A stretch of DNA of 37,997 nucleotides, taken from positions 1-37,997 of the forward strand of contig JAFWHB010000029.1 in assembly GCA_017512145.1 (NCBI GenBank), read 5' to 3'. This DNA comes from Mogibacterium sp. (GTDB lineage: Bacteria > Bacillota > Clostridia > Peptostreptococcales > Anaerovoracaceae). Below are positions 7,013-15,529 of this stretch, piece after piece (positions within the stretch are counted from its first letter, which is position 1; each line of letters opens with the position of its first letter). The translations under genes and the position numbers were made by a program. The notes beneath the pieces are model-generated. The model had not been told where the DNA came from and ran no database searches. It worked only from the letters and a program-made list of their open reading frames with translations.

Positions 7013-8968
7013 ATGACTGAAGCAACTTCGAAAAGTTTGTTCTCCGGATACGGAAAACTCACAATAGCTGCAATAGTTTCATATCACAATGTAGCTGAAA
7101 CACTTCGGAATGTGGCTAAAGGATCCAATATTGTAGTGCATGAATATATCAAGCCGACAGTTACGGCTGTTGAGATCGCTAATCATATCGCGCCGCAGAC
7201 AGACGTAATAGTATCATCCGGCGGAACGGCGTTCTTCCTGATGGAAGCCAGCAGCATCCCGGTCGTTCAGATAGATTTCTCACCCCTCGATATTATTAAT
7301 TCCGCAAATTCCTTGCCAAGAAATATCAGGAAGGTCGGATATATCTGTTTTGGCAGACCTGTTCTGGATATGGAAAGTGTGAAGAATCTTACCGACAAGA
7401 CGATTAACCAGTACATATATGGTGCGAATAGGGTCAAATACGACAATGACGAGATCGTCAGGGCGATAATGAACGCAAGAAAAGACGGCTGTGAGGCGAT
7501 CATTGGAGGTAATGTTGCCTGCAGCCTGGCAAGTGAACAGGGCCTGCTTGCTGTTGAGACGCAGCTCTGCGAGGAATCCGCATGTCAGGCATTGCTGAAG
7601 GCATATGAAGTCCATAATGCGTATATAGGCGAGCGCCGCAGACTTCAGTTTATTTCCGCCGCACTTGACTCGATCAACGAAGGCATATGCGTATCGGACG
7701 AAGACGATGTAATATATACCATCAATGATGCGGCTATTTCCATGTTCGGAGGCAAGGCATCTCATTATCTCGGCAAGAAATTAGATGCAATTCCTCTTGA
7801 AGTGATGCATGAGAAGAACAGCCCGACGCATTCCGAAAAAGACCGTCTCGAAACTCTGCGTGACGTAACGCTCAATATCAACAAGCACCCGATCAAGCTG
7901 GATAATAACTATATCGGCACTATCAGCACCTTCGAGGATGTCTCAAGAATCCAGCTTCTCGAGGGCATGATACGTAAGAATCTTGGCAAGAAAGGGTTCT
8001 CATCAAAGTATCATTTTGACGATATTATTACGATAGACAGCCATATGAAGATGCTGAAAAAGATGGCTGAATTGTATGCCTCAACAGATTCTCCTGTATT
8101 GATAGAAGGCGAATCCGGCACCGGCAAGGAGCTGATTGCCGGCAGTATACATAATGCCAGCAGGAGATCTGTCGGACCATTCGTATCTATCAACTGTGGA
8201 GCAATTCCTGAGAATCTGCTCGAATCAGAGCTCTTCGGCTATGCGCCTGGAGCATTCACAGGTGCAGCCAAGGAAGGCAAAGCCGGAGTTTTCGAAATGG
8301 CGAACAACGGCACGATTTTCCTTGATGAAATCAGTGAAATGCCTAAGGATCTCCAGAACAGACTGCTCCGAGTTCTTCAGGAGAAGGAAGTCATGAGAAT
8401 AGGCGACAACAAGATCACGCCAATCAATTGCAGAGTAATCAGTGCGACGAATCAGAACCTCGAAAAATTAGTCGACAAAGGCGCATTCAGAGCGGATCTC
8501 TACTACAGACTTGCCATACTCAAGCTTGACATACCATCTCTCAGAATGAGATCAGATGATATAGAACCTCTGAGCAGATTCTTCTTGTCAGATAAGAATA
8601 AATGGGGTCTGTCCGAAGAGACTACGAAGCACATTATTTCACAGCTTCTCGATATGAATTATGACTGGCCGGGCAACATAAGAGAACTTGAGAATATCTG
8701 CACAAGAGCAGCAATACTATTCTCTCTTGGAGAACAGGCTTCGGTGAATGACATTGCCGCAGTTCTGCCAAGACATGAAAAGCTCTCTGAAGGGAATATC
8801 AGGCTTAATCTTTCAGATAAGCTTACTCTTCAGGATATGGTGCGTGAAGCCGAGCGCCAGTATATTACTGCAATTCTCAAACAGAACAATAACAACCAGT
8901 CGAAGACTGCAAAGCAACTTGACATAGGCCGAACGACGCTTTGGCGCAAGCTCGATAAAGAAGAATAA
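7013..8968 (+). CDS. PrpR-type sigma-54-dependent transcriptional activator
   Basis: 651-aa enhancer-binding protein. Residues 1-200 resemble the PrpR N-terminal sensory domain (periplasmic-binding-like; DVIVSSGGTAFFL, EAIIGGN). Residues about 215-320 are a PAS domain (ALDSINEGICVSDEDD). Residues about 345-575 are an AAA+ domain with Walker A GESGTGKE at 366, GAFTGA at 413 (the loop that contacts sigma-54) and Walker B FLDE near 436. The C-terminus is a Fis-type helix-turn-helix (KTAKQLDIGRTTLWRKL). The ATG at 7013 follows AAGGAGG. It most likely activates the -24/-12 promoters at 9.9 kb. The ligand may be a di- or tricarboxylate, as 2-methylcitrate is for PrpR, but this is inference. A strong terminator follows. 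Confidence 0.93.
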   Translation: MTEATSKSLFSGYGKLTIAAIVSYHNVAETLRNVAKGSNIVVHEYIKPTVTAVEIANHIAPQTDVIVSSGGTAFFLMEASSIPVVQIDFSPLDIINSANSLPRNIRKVGYICFGRPVLDMESVKNLTDKTINQYIYGANRVKYDNDEIVRAIMNARKDGCEAIIGGNVACSLASEQGLLAVETQLCEESACQALLKAYEVHNAYIGERRRLQFISAALDSINEGICVSDEDDVIYTINDAAISMFGGKASHYLGKKLDAIPLEVMHEKNSPTHSEKDRLETLRDVTLNINKHPIKLDNNYIGTISTFEDVSRIQLLEGMIRKNLGKKGFSSKYHFDDIITIDSHMKMLKKMAELYASTDSPVLIEGESGTGKELIAGSIHNASRRSVGPFVSINCGAIPENLLESELFGYAPGAFTGAAKEGKAGVFEMANNGTIFLDEISEMPKDLQNRLLRVLQEKEVMRIGDNKITPINCRVISATNQNLEKLVDKGAFRADLYYRLAILKLDIPSLRMRSDDIEPLSRFFLSDKNKWGLSEETTKHIISQLLDMNYDWPGNIRELENICTRAAILFSLGEQASVNDIAAVLPRHEKLSEGNIRLNLSDKLTLQDMVREAERQYITAILKQNNNNQSKTAKQLDIGRTTLWRKLDKEE

Positions 8969-8971
8969 CAA

Positions 8972-9009
8972 GCAGAAAGGGTGCCGCATGTATGCGACAC
9001 CCTTTCTGC
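8972..9009. terminator. Bidirectional hairpin terminator
   Basis: GCAGAAAGGGTG and CACCCTTTCTGC form a perfect 12-bp stem, with inner CGCAT/ATGCG arms extending it. It lies between the ends of the convergent activator and lactonase-like genes. It is followed by only short T-rich stretches, but the position and stem strength support termination in both directions. Confidence 0.75.
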
Positions 9010-9047
9010 TTCATTAGGTGTTCAGGAAGTATTATTTATGGAAATTC

Positions 9048-9818
9048 TTATTTGTATGGATAGCAGTCATGCTCAAGAGCCTTTGGATCATGGCCCGGGA
9101 GAATGTGATATTTATCGAATGTTGGGTACAGCTTCCTGATCGTCTGATAGTACTCAATGAGGTTTACATGAATTCCTGATGGAGTAGGGAGACCCTGTGT
9201 CTGATTGTCCTCCCATGCTTCGATAATACCTGTCGAGTCGGATGCGATGAGGAATGGACCATCAGTAGTATTAACGCATACGGCCTGGAACCCAGGGGTA
9301 TGACCAGGAGCAAATATGATTTCGATGCCGTCCATCAGACTGTAGTCTCCGTCTATTATTTCAAAGCGGTCAAGGCACTGTGTCCACTGAGGTTTCATAC
9401 CGATCTGAGGTGACTCATAGTAAGTATATTGAGTAGGAACCGGAGCCATGGCGAATTCGACTTCCTTCTTCTGAGCATAGATCTTGGCATTCGGGAACAG
9501 GTGATTATTGAATGAGTGATCCCAGTGAAGATGTGTATTGATGATGATATCAATATCTTCAGGCTTCAGTCCGAATTTGCCGATAGCATTCTCAGGCTTC
9601 ATATCTTCTGTCTGATATACAGGATGATGATACTTTTCAGCCCATTCCGAATCGCTTCCGCCTGTATCTACAAGTATGTTATGACCATTTCCCTGAACCA
9701 GATAGCAGAGGATAGGAGCTTTGAGCTTAACGCCTGCATCCTTCTGGTAAGCAAAATTAGATTTCTCAGCATGTGTGAATATTCCCGTGCAGATAGGGTA
9801 TATCTTATAGGTTTCCAT
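9048..9818 (-). CDS. Metallo-beta-lactamase-fold hydrolase, N-acyl-homoserine-lactonase-like
   Basis: 256-aa cytosolic hydrolase with the HxHxDH zinc motif as HLHWDH, further metal ligands in APGHTPG and SDSTG, and a final GHDP histidine. The NTHLHWDH context and overall length match the AiiA/AttM lactonase-like branch, which opens lactone rings. Other members hydrolyse different esters. The start METYKIYP has GGAAGGAGA upstream. A near-perfect sigma-54 promoter sits 65 bp upstream on this strand (9883-9898), back to back with the promoter of the large cluster. This ties the gene to the same regulon and suggests a lactone substrate or intermediate. The natural substrate is unknown. Confidence 0.85.
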   Translation of the reverse strand: METYKIYPICTGIFTHAEKSNFAYQKDAGVKLKAPILCYLVQGNGHNILVDTGGSDSEWAEKYHHPVYQTEDMKPENAIGKFGLKPEDIDIIINTHLHWDHSFNNHLFPNAKIYAQKKEVEFAMAPVPTQYTYYESPQIGMKPQWTQCLDRFEIIDGDYSLMDGIEIIFAPGHTPGFQAVCVNTTDGPFLIASDSTGIIEAWEDNQTQGLPTPSGIHVNLIEYYQTIRKLYPTFDKYHILPGHDPKALEHDCYPYK

Positions 9819-9882
9819 TCTTATAGTTCTCCTTCCCTGAATAATCTGAATCATACATAAAATCCATCTGCCTTAACAATAA

Positions 9883-9898
9883 TGCAAATAGCGTGCCT
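9883..9898 (-). promoter_or_regulatory. Sigma-54 (-24/-12) promoter for the lactonase-like gene
   Basis: Read on the minus strand the site is AGGCACGCTATTTGCA. It matches the consensus TGGCACGN4TTGCW at every specified position except the first T, with GG and GC in the required spacing. It lies 65 bp upstream of the start at 9818. Confidence 0.85.
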
Positions 9899-9938
9899 GT
9901 TTTTTTTATTTGGTGTTCTGAGAAGAATATGAGCAAAC
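9899..9938. promoter_or_regulatory. Possible shared activator site between divergent sigma-54 promoters
   Basis: This 40-bp interval is upstream of both sigma-54 promoters. It holds ATTTGGTG (9908-9915), identical to an internal stretch of operator site 1, and a small palindrome TTCTGAGAA (9916-9924). Full TGTTTC/GAAACA arms are absent, so this is a weak candidate only. Confidence 0.25.
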
Positions 9939-9954
9939 TGGCACGATTCTTGCA
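9939..9954 (+). promoter_or_regulatory. Sigma-54 (-24/-12) promoter for the catabolic cluster
   Basis: TGGCACGATTCTTGCA matches TGGCACGN4TTGCW at every specified base. Transcription would start near 9966, giving an 80-nt leader before the first gene at 10047. The activator gene (7013) and rpoN (22346) are in the same window. Confidence 0.92.
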
Positions 9955-9978
9955 GTTGGATTTAGGCAGTGAGAACGC

Positions 9979-10004
9979 AGCTTGCCGCACTTGATGGCAA
10001 GGCT
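9979..10004 (+). promoter_or_regulatory. Leader hairpin before the catabolic cluster
   Basis: AGCTTGCC and GGCAAGGCT pair with one bulge around GCACTTGAT, within the predicted untranslated leader. No T-run follows, so it may affect message stability more than termination. Confidence 0.3.
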
Positions 10005-10046
10005 GGTACACACAAAGTCAAACACTTTTTGATAAGGAGGTTTTTT

Positions 10047-10274
10047 ATGGACAAACGCAAATTCCAATGGCTGTTTCTGGTATATGCAATAGGCTGCTTG
10101 CTGCCTTACTTTGTACCAGCTCTTAACAGCGTAAATCCGATGATCGCGGGAATTCCGTTCACAGTAGTTACAATCGAACTGTGGATGCTCTGCGGCAACC
10201 TTCTGCTCAACTGGCTTAGCAGAAATGTCTGGGATCCGTTTTCAACTGATGAAGAAGAGGAGGGCACTAAGTGA
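10047..10274 (+). CDS. Small two-helix membrane protein (DUF3311-like), symporter partner
   Basis: 75-aa protein with two hydrophobic segments (about residues 8-24 and 34-56) and an acidic tail ending DEEEEGTK. Small proteins of this type (DUF3311) are commonly encoded just upstream of SSS-family symporters and are presumed accessory subunits. The start has AAGGAGG at proper spacing. Its TGA overlaps the symporter ATG (TGATG), a strong sign of translational coupling and joint assembly. It is the first gene behind the sigma-54 promoter. Confidence 0.75.
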   Translation: MDKRKFQWLFLVYAIGCLLPYFVPALNSVNPMIAGIPFTVVTIELWMLCGNLLLNWLSRNVWDPFSTDEEEEGTK

Positions 10275-11797
10275 TGAGTACACATACAATAGTAAGCTTA
10301 CTGGCGCTCCTTGCATATTCCGCAGCTATGCTCTATGTCGGACTCGGAGCTGGCTATGATAAAGGCATCGCTACTGACAGGCGCGGTTTCTTTATTGGAG
10401 GAGGTACCGGTTATTTCATTCTTTTCTTTACAACTGCTGCTACATGGTTCTCAACATGGATCTACATGGGAGCTCCTGGATCATTCTATAAGAATGGTAT
10501 CGGCTGGATCGCCGGCGCTTCCTGGCAGCTTCTGATCATGTTCCTCATGGGCATTTTCGGAACACGTTTCTGGAGACTTTCAAGATCCCATGGATACGTA
10601 ACACCTGCTGACCTTATTGACGGATATTATCAGTCAGACGGACTCAGAAAGACAGTTTCAATCGGACAGCTGATCTTCTGCTTCCCGTACATCATGGCTC
10701 AGATCTCAGGTGTAGGTCTCGCTGTAGAGACACTCACTAGCGGAGTTATCCCATTCAGCATCGGCTGCATCTACTCAGCTGCTATCGTATGCTTCTATGT
10801 ATACTTCGGCGGATTCAGATCACAGGCTTGGGTAGACACAATGCAGGGCATCATGTTCACACTCATTCTGTGGGTAACTGTAGGCATCATGGTACATAAC
10901 GGCGGCGGCGGAGTTGCAGGCTTCTTCGCAAGCGTTGAGGCAGCTGGAACAAAGCTTCTCAACTATGTAACCAGCCCTGATGGCCCTAACGGTGGTTACT
11001 GGACATGGAAGATGTATCTCTCGTTCTTCCTCATTCAGGCTATCGGCGGATACTTCGCTCCTTATGTATGGCAGAGATCATACGCAGCTAAGAGTGGTAA
11101 GACTATCCTCAAGATCACAGGAACTCTTGGTTTCTTCTATGTATTCGTAATCATGACACCTGTAATGCTCGTAGGATTCGGTGGTGTTGCACTCGGAGTT
11201 GCTACTGAGAACGCTGACAACATCATGGTAGCTACAATGACACAGTATGCTCCATACTGGGCTATCTTCGTAGTAGTAGGTATCCTCGCTGCAGGTATGT
11301 CAACAATTTCATCCATCCTTGTAACAGCATCTTCACTTATTACCTGCGACTTCTATCTGCCAGCAATGAAGAAGAGAGGCCGTGAGGTTGAGAACGATCA
11401 GGTTGTTAAGGTTGGACACATCAGCACAATCGTAATCGCTGTTGCTGCTCTGATCCTCGCTATGATCAGATACCAGGGTATCGTACTCCTCGTAAATACA
11501 GCTCTTGCAGGATTCATGCAGGCACTTACACCTGCTTTCGGATCACTCTTCTGGAAGAGATCCACAAAGTGGGGCGCTGGATGCGGATTCGCTGCAGGTA
11601 TCATCGTAGTTCTGATCTTCACTGCAAGGGGAATCAACTTCGCAGGATTCGCTCCTGGATTCTGGGGCATCGTTTGCAACGTTGCACTCTTCGTAGTAGT
11701 CAGCCTTCTTACACAGCCTGTTTCCGACGAGCACCGCAAAGCATTCTTTGCACCACTCGTTGCTAACAAGACACGTAAATCAACTACTTGCGAATAA
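10274..11797 (+). CDS. Sodium:solute symporter (SSS family)
   Basis: 507-aa integral membrane protein with about 13 predicted transmembrane helices. It has the SSS-type N-terminal region with FFIGGG and GYFILFFTTAATWFSTW, the latter corresponding to the sodium-site helix with a Ser/Thr-rich stretch, and ILAAGMSTISSILVTASSLI, which matches the TM8 sodium-site signature of the family. SSS carriers import sugars, amino acids, carboxylates and vitamins with Na+. The genes downstream make a carboxylic acid the best guess for cargo. The ATG at 10274 overlaps the stop of the small membrane protein. A perfect 12-bp hairpin follows the gene. Confidence 0.92.
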   Translation: MSTHTIVSLLALLAYSAAMLYVGLGAGYDKGIATDRRGFFIGGGTGYFILFFTTAATWFSTWIYMGAPGSFYKNGIGWIAGASWQLLIMFLMGIFGTRFWRLSRSHGYVTPADLIDGYYQSDGLRKTVSIGQLIFCFPYIMAQISGVGLAVETLTSGVIPFSIGCIYSAAIVCFYVYFGGFRSQAWVDTMQGIMFTLILWVTVGIMVHNGGGGVAGFFASVEAAGTKLLNYVTSPDGPNGGYWTWKMYLSFFLIQAIGGYFAPYVWQRSYAAKSGKTILKITGTLGFFYVFVIMTPVMLVGFGGVALGVATENADNIMVATMTQYAPYWAIFVVVGILAAGMSTISSILVTASSLITCDFYLPAMKKRGREVENDQVVKVGHISTIVIAVAALILAMIRYQGIVLLVNTALAGFMQALTPAFGSLFWKRSTKWGAGCGFAAGIIVVLIFTARGINFAGFAPGFWGIVCNVALFVVVSLLTQPVSDEHRKAFFAPLVANKTRKSTTCE

Positions 11798-11808
11798 TTC
11801 TACGGAAA

Positions 11809-11836
11809 GCAAGGGCGGATCAACATCCGCCCTTGC
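11809..11836 (+). promoter_or_regulatory. Intercistronic hairpin after the symporter
   Basis: GCAAGGGCGGAT and ATCCGCCCTTGC form a perfect 12-bp stem with a CAAC loop. There is no T-run, so it is more likely an mRNA-processing or stabilising element, or a partial attenuator separating transporter from enzyme expression. Confidence 0.55.
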
Positions 11837-11863
11837 CAATCCATATGCCAAAGGAGCATAGAT

Positions 11864-12556
11864 ATGAGAACAACAGAAGAACTGGACAAAATGTATCAGG
11901 TCGTTCCATGCAAGGCACATGGAATGTCACCAATCCCTATGGAAGGAAGCTTCAGTGTTTCCAAGGAAGTCACTGATGTTTCGGGTTTCAGCCATGGTGT
12001 TGCGACATGCGCTATGAAGCAGGGAGGATGCAAACTGACACTTAATGTTAAGGACGGAATCATACAGGAAGCGCTTATAGAGACCATAGGTTGCTCGGGT
12101 ATGACTCATTCTGCATCTATGGCAAGCGAGATCCTTCCTGGATTGACCATTCTGGAAGCGATTAACACAGACCTTGTATGTGATGCAATCAACGTAGCAA
12201 TGAGAGAGATATTCCTCAATCTGTGCTACGGAAGGTCACAGTCCGCTTTCACTAAGGACGGACTGGCAGTCGGATCAGGAATCGAAGACCTTGGCGCGAG
12301 CAAGAGAAGCATGGTAGGTACTGCCTATGGTTCTGTCAGCAAGGGCCCAAGATATCTCGAACTCACTGAGGGCTATGTTCAGAAGCTGGCTCTCGACAGT
12401 GAGAACAGGATCATCGGTTATAAATACGTAAATATCGGCAGGATGATGGATCTGATCGCAGCAGGAGAGAATGCAGAGGATGCGCTCAACGCAGCATCAG
12501 GCTATTACGGCCGTTTTGACGAAGCGGTTACTGTAATAGATCCGCGTCATATATAG
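11864..12556 (+). CDS. NifU/IscU-like iron-sulfur cluster scaffold protein
   Basis: 230-aa protein. Residues about 45-135 resemble the IscU/NifU-N fold, with cysteines C49, C56 and C77. C77 lies in IGCSGMTHSASMAS, recalling the GCGAAxASS region of IscU. Scaffold proteins build Fe-S clusters and pass them to target enzymes. The C-terminal 100 residues are outside the usual IscU core, and the protein is longer than IscU (about 130 aa). Relatives of this type are generally found paired with the GGGtGRT protein, which is encoded 17 bp downstream. Placement inside an operon with three aconitase-superfamily enzymes suggests dedicated cluster supply. Confidence 0.75.
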   Translation: MRTTEELDKMYQVVPCKAHGMSPIPMEGSFSVSKEVTDVSGFSHGVATCAMKQGGCKLTLNVKDGIIQEALIETIGCSGMTHSASMASEILPGLTILEAINTDLVCDAINVAMREIFLNLCYGRSQSAFTKDGLAVGSGIEDLGASKRSMVGTAYGSVSKGPRYLELTEGYVQKLALDSENRIIGYKYVNIGRMMDLIAAGENAEDALNAASGYYGRFDEAVTVIDPRHI

Positions 12557-12573
12557 ATGAAGGGAGACAGATC

Positions 12574-13572
12574 ATGAGTATTCATTTTGAAAACTATGAA
12601 CTTCGCGAGAAGAATATCATTGCTTTCCTGAACAGCAATGGGATCGGCTCCCTTGAAGAAGCTGAACAAATATGCAAAGATGCCGGCCTCGATATTTACA
12701 GCACCGTGAAGAACATCCAGAGGATCTGCTTTGAGGATGCTGCATGGGCATATATTGTCGGAACTGCTGTAGCACTGAAAAGAGGCAACAAGGAAGCATC
12801 GGTAATTGCGAACACCCTCGGCGAGGCGCTCCAGTCATTCTGCCTTGAGGGAAGTGTTGCAGAGCAGAGAGCGATTGGAATAGGTCACGGCAAACTTGCA
12901 GCCATGGTCCTTGATGATGAGACAGACTGCTTCTGCTTCCTCGCAGGACATGAGAGCTTTGCTGCAGCTGAAGGCGCGATCGGAATCGCTATGAATGCGA
13001 ACAAAGTCAGAAAGAGACCTCTGAGAGTCGTTCTGAACGGACTCGGAAAGGATGCAGCAGAGATCATCAGCAGAATCAACGGTTTCACATTTGTCGATAC
13101 TGAATTCGACTTCGAGACAGAGGAACTGCGCGTAGTAAATGAGACAAGATTCTCAGCCGGACCTAGAGGCGAGATCCGCTGCTACGGCGCTAATGAGATG
13201 CGCGAAGGAACAGCGATCATGATTAAAGAGGGAGTTGACGTTTCGATCACAGGAAACGCAACGAACATGATCAAGTTCCAGCACCCTGTATCAGGAGCAT
13301 ACAAGAAATACTGCAACGATCACGGTAAGAGATACTTTGCCTGTGCATCCGGCGGCGGAATAGGCAGAACTCTGAATGTAGATGACATCTCAGCAGGACC
13401 TGCAAGCTACGGATACACAGACATGATGAGCAGAATGTACGCAGATGCTACATTCGCAGGATCATCATCAGTTCCGGCCCATGTTGAGATGATGGGCTTC
13501 ATAGGAATGGGCAACAACCCTATGGTAGGAGCTACAGTAGCCATTTCGGTAATGATTTCAGAGTGCCTGTAA
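12574..13572 (+). CDS. GGGtGRT protein
   Basis: 332-aa cytosolic protein of unknown biochemical role. The family-naming motif is present as GGGIGRT at residues 260-266, followed by LNVDD. Other Gly-rich stretches (LNGLGKDAAEII, GNATNMIKF, GFIGMGNNPM) suggest a nucleotide- or cofactor-binding fold, but no catalytic assignment is possible. The family is found next to an IscU-like scaffold, as here, and a joint role in Fe-S assembly is assumed from that pairing. Good ribosome-binding site (AAGGGAG). The aconitase gene follows 15 bp downstream. Confidence 0.75.
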   Translation: MSIHFENYELREKNIIAFLNSNGIGSLEEAEQICKDAGLDIYSTVKNIQRICFEDAAWAYIVGTAVALKRGNKEASVIANTLGEALQSFCLEGSVAEQRAIGIGHGKLAAMVLDDETDCFCFLAGHESFAAAEGAIGIAMNANKVRKRPLRVVLNGLGKDAAEIISRINGFTFVDTEFDFETEELRVVNETRFSAGPRGEIRCYGANEMREGTAIMIKEGVDVSITGNATNMIKFQHPVSGAYKKYCNDHGKRYFACASGGGIGRTLNVDDISAGPASYGYTDMMSRMYADATFAGSSSVPAHVEMMGFIGMGNNPMVGATVAISVMISECL

Positions 13573-13587
13573 GGACAGATATTAGGA

Positions 13588-15525
13588 ATGAGCAATCCTC
13601 AGAATATAGTTCAGAAAATAATATCGACACATCTCCTTAAAGGCGAGATGAAGATGGGACATCCGATATCGGTCAAAGTCGATCAGCTCCTTACACAGGA
13701 CCTGACAGGCATACTGGTGGGACAGTATATCGATGCAGTTGCACCTGAAGACCTGTATGTCAGCAAGATGTGCTTCTACTGCGACCACAAGGTCATATGC
13801 TCATCTTCCGAGGATTCGGATGACCATCTCTATCTCAGGACCATAGCAGAGAAATACGGAGGCTATTATTCCAAACCGGGAAATGGCATTTGCCACTTCC
13901 TCAGCTGCCAGAGATTCGCAGCGCCGGGACAGATCCTCATCGGATCAGACAGCCATACACCTACAAGCGGAGCACTGGGAATGCTCGCTATAGGCAGCGG
14001 CGGCCTGACTGTTGCAGAGATCGCGCTGGGAATGGACTTCAGGATGAATATGCCGGGGGTAATGAAGATCGAGCTTAATGGCTCTCTTCAGCCGGGAGTC
14101 TCTGCTAAGGACATAGCACTGGAAATAATGAGGCTCGTAAGAACCGACGGGGGACGGGGATACATTCTGGAATTTGCCGGAGACGGACTTGAGACCCTTT
14201 CAGTATCCGAGAGACAGACAATAGCTAACATGTCCATCGAGACCGGAGCTTTTACCGGAATCTTCCCGTCTGACGATAAGGTCAGGAAGTTCCTCAGGGC
14301 GCAGGAGCGGGAAGATGAGTTCATAGAGATCTCCGCAGATGAGGGGGCAGAATACGACAGGGTACTAAGCATAGACCTTGATCAGCTTGAGCCTCTTGTT
14401 GCCAGGCCGTCGATGCCTGACAACGTCGCAAAGGTCAGAGAAACAGAGCTTGAGCCTTGCAGCGTGTTCATCGGCAGCTGCACGAACGGCAGCTACAAGG
14501 ACATCGCTGAGGCAGCAGACGTTCTCAGAGGACATAAGGTAAGCCCGCATGTAGATCTGACAGTTGGCCCTGGAAGCCGTCAGGTGCTCCAGCAGCTGAC
14601 AGAGGATGGCATCACAGAGGTGCTCCTGAGGGCAGGCGCCAGGATCATAGAATGCTCATGCGGACCATGCATAGGAATAGGACAGGTGCCGCCGCACGGA
14701 GGCAATGTCGTCAGGACATCCAACCGGAACTTCCCCGGGAGGGCAGGAGTACAGGATGCGAATACCTATCTGGTGAGTCCTATGACTGCAGCAGCCACGG
14801 CAGTATGCGGCAGGCTTACAGATCCGAGAGAATTCGCTGATCAGCTGACATTCATCCCTGAGCCTGAGACAGCACCTGTTGATGATTCGGCCATTATACC
14901 GCCTCTTACCAGAGAGGATAGGAAGAGCGTCAAAGTCTTCCAGGGACCTAACATCAGTGATCTTCCTGAAAGAGGCCCAATGCGTCAGGTGATCGACGCC
15001 AACGTCAGCCTTATCACAGGAGACGGGATCACGACGGACGATATAGTACCGTCAAATCCGGATACGATCAAATTCAACGCCAACATTCCTGTAATGTCAG
15101 GCTACACATTTACATATCTGGACAGAGAATTTGCACAGAGGGCGAAGGACTTCGGACACTCGGTGATCGTCGGAGGAGCCAACTACGGACAGGGCTCAAG
15201 CCGCGAAAGCGCAGCACTTCTGCCGATGTTCCTGGGAGTCGAAGCAGTACTTGCTAAGAGCTTTGCCCGAATACACAAAGAGAATCTGATCAATTACGGA
15301 ATCCTGCCTCTTGAATTCGTCAATGAGGAAGATTACGACAGGATCAGTCTTGGCTCCGCTATAGAAATACAAGCTGTTGCGGAGGCTATTGAAAGCGGAG
15401 ATTTCGAGATCCGTTTTCCTGTAGAAGGATTCACTATCAGAGCAAGGCTAGAGGCGTCGCCGCTCGACAAAGAGCTGCTGATGCTGGGGGGAGCCCTGAA
15501 TTATCTTAAGGCAAGGAAGGAGTGA
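13588..15525 (+). CDS. Aconitase-family hydratase, single-chain (about 645 aa)
   Basis: 645-aa [4Fe-4S] hydro-lyase with all aconitase domains in one chain. The cluster cysteines are visible in SCTNGSY and in CSCGPCIG, the latter supplying two. SDSHTPTSGALGML and SNRNFPGRAG are classic aconitase signatures. The swivel domain (about 480-640) has GANYGQGSSRESAAL with the catalytic serine/arginine loop. The size matches the shorter aconitase type found in Clostridia and Thermotoga. It could dehydrate and rehydrate citrate, methylcitrate or a related tricarboxylate. Its position before a PrpF-like isomerase resembles the acnD-prpF pairing of the methylcitrate pathway, but no methylcitrate synthase or lyase is present. 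PrpF starts 4 bp downstream. Confidence 0.9.
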   Translation: MSNPQNIVQKIISTHLLKGEMKMGHPISVKVDQLLTQDLTGILVGQYIDAVAPEDLYVSKMCFYCDHKVICSSSEDSDDHLYLRTIAEKYGGYYSKPGNGICHFLSCQRFAAPGQILIGSDSHTPTSGALGMLAIGSGGLTVAEIALGMDFRMNMPGVMKIELNGSLQPGVSAKDIALEIMRLVRTDGGRGYILEFAGDGLETLSVSERQTIANMSIETGAFTGIFPSDDKVRKFLRAQEREDEFIEISADEGAEYDRVLSIDLDQLEPLVARPSMPDNVAKVRETELEPCSVFIGSCTNGSYKDIAEAADVLRGHKVSPHVDLTVGPGSRQVLQQLTEDGITEVLLRAGARIIECSCGPCIGIGQVPPHGGNVVRTSNRNFPGRAGVQDANTYLVSPMTAAATAVCGRLTDPREFADQLTFIPEPETAPVDDSAIIPPLTREDRKSVKVFQGPNISDLPERGPMRQVIDANVSLITGDGITTDDIVPSNPDTIKFNANIPVMSGYTFTYLDREFAQRAKDFGHSVIVGGANYGQGSSRESAALLPMFLGVEAVLAKSFARIHKENLINYGILPLEFVNEEDYDRISLGSAIEIQAVAEAIESGDFEIRFPVEGFTIRARLEASPLDKELLMLGGALNYLKARKE

Positions 15526-15529
15526 AGTT

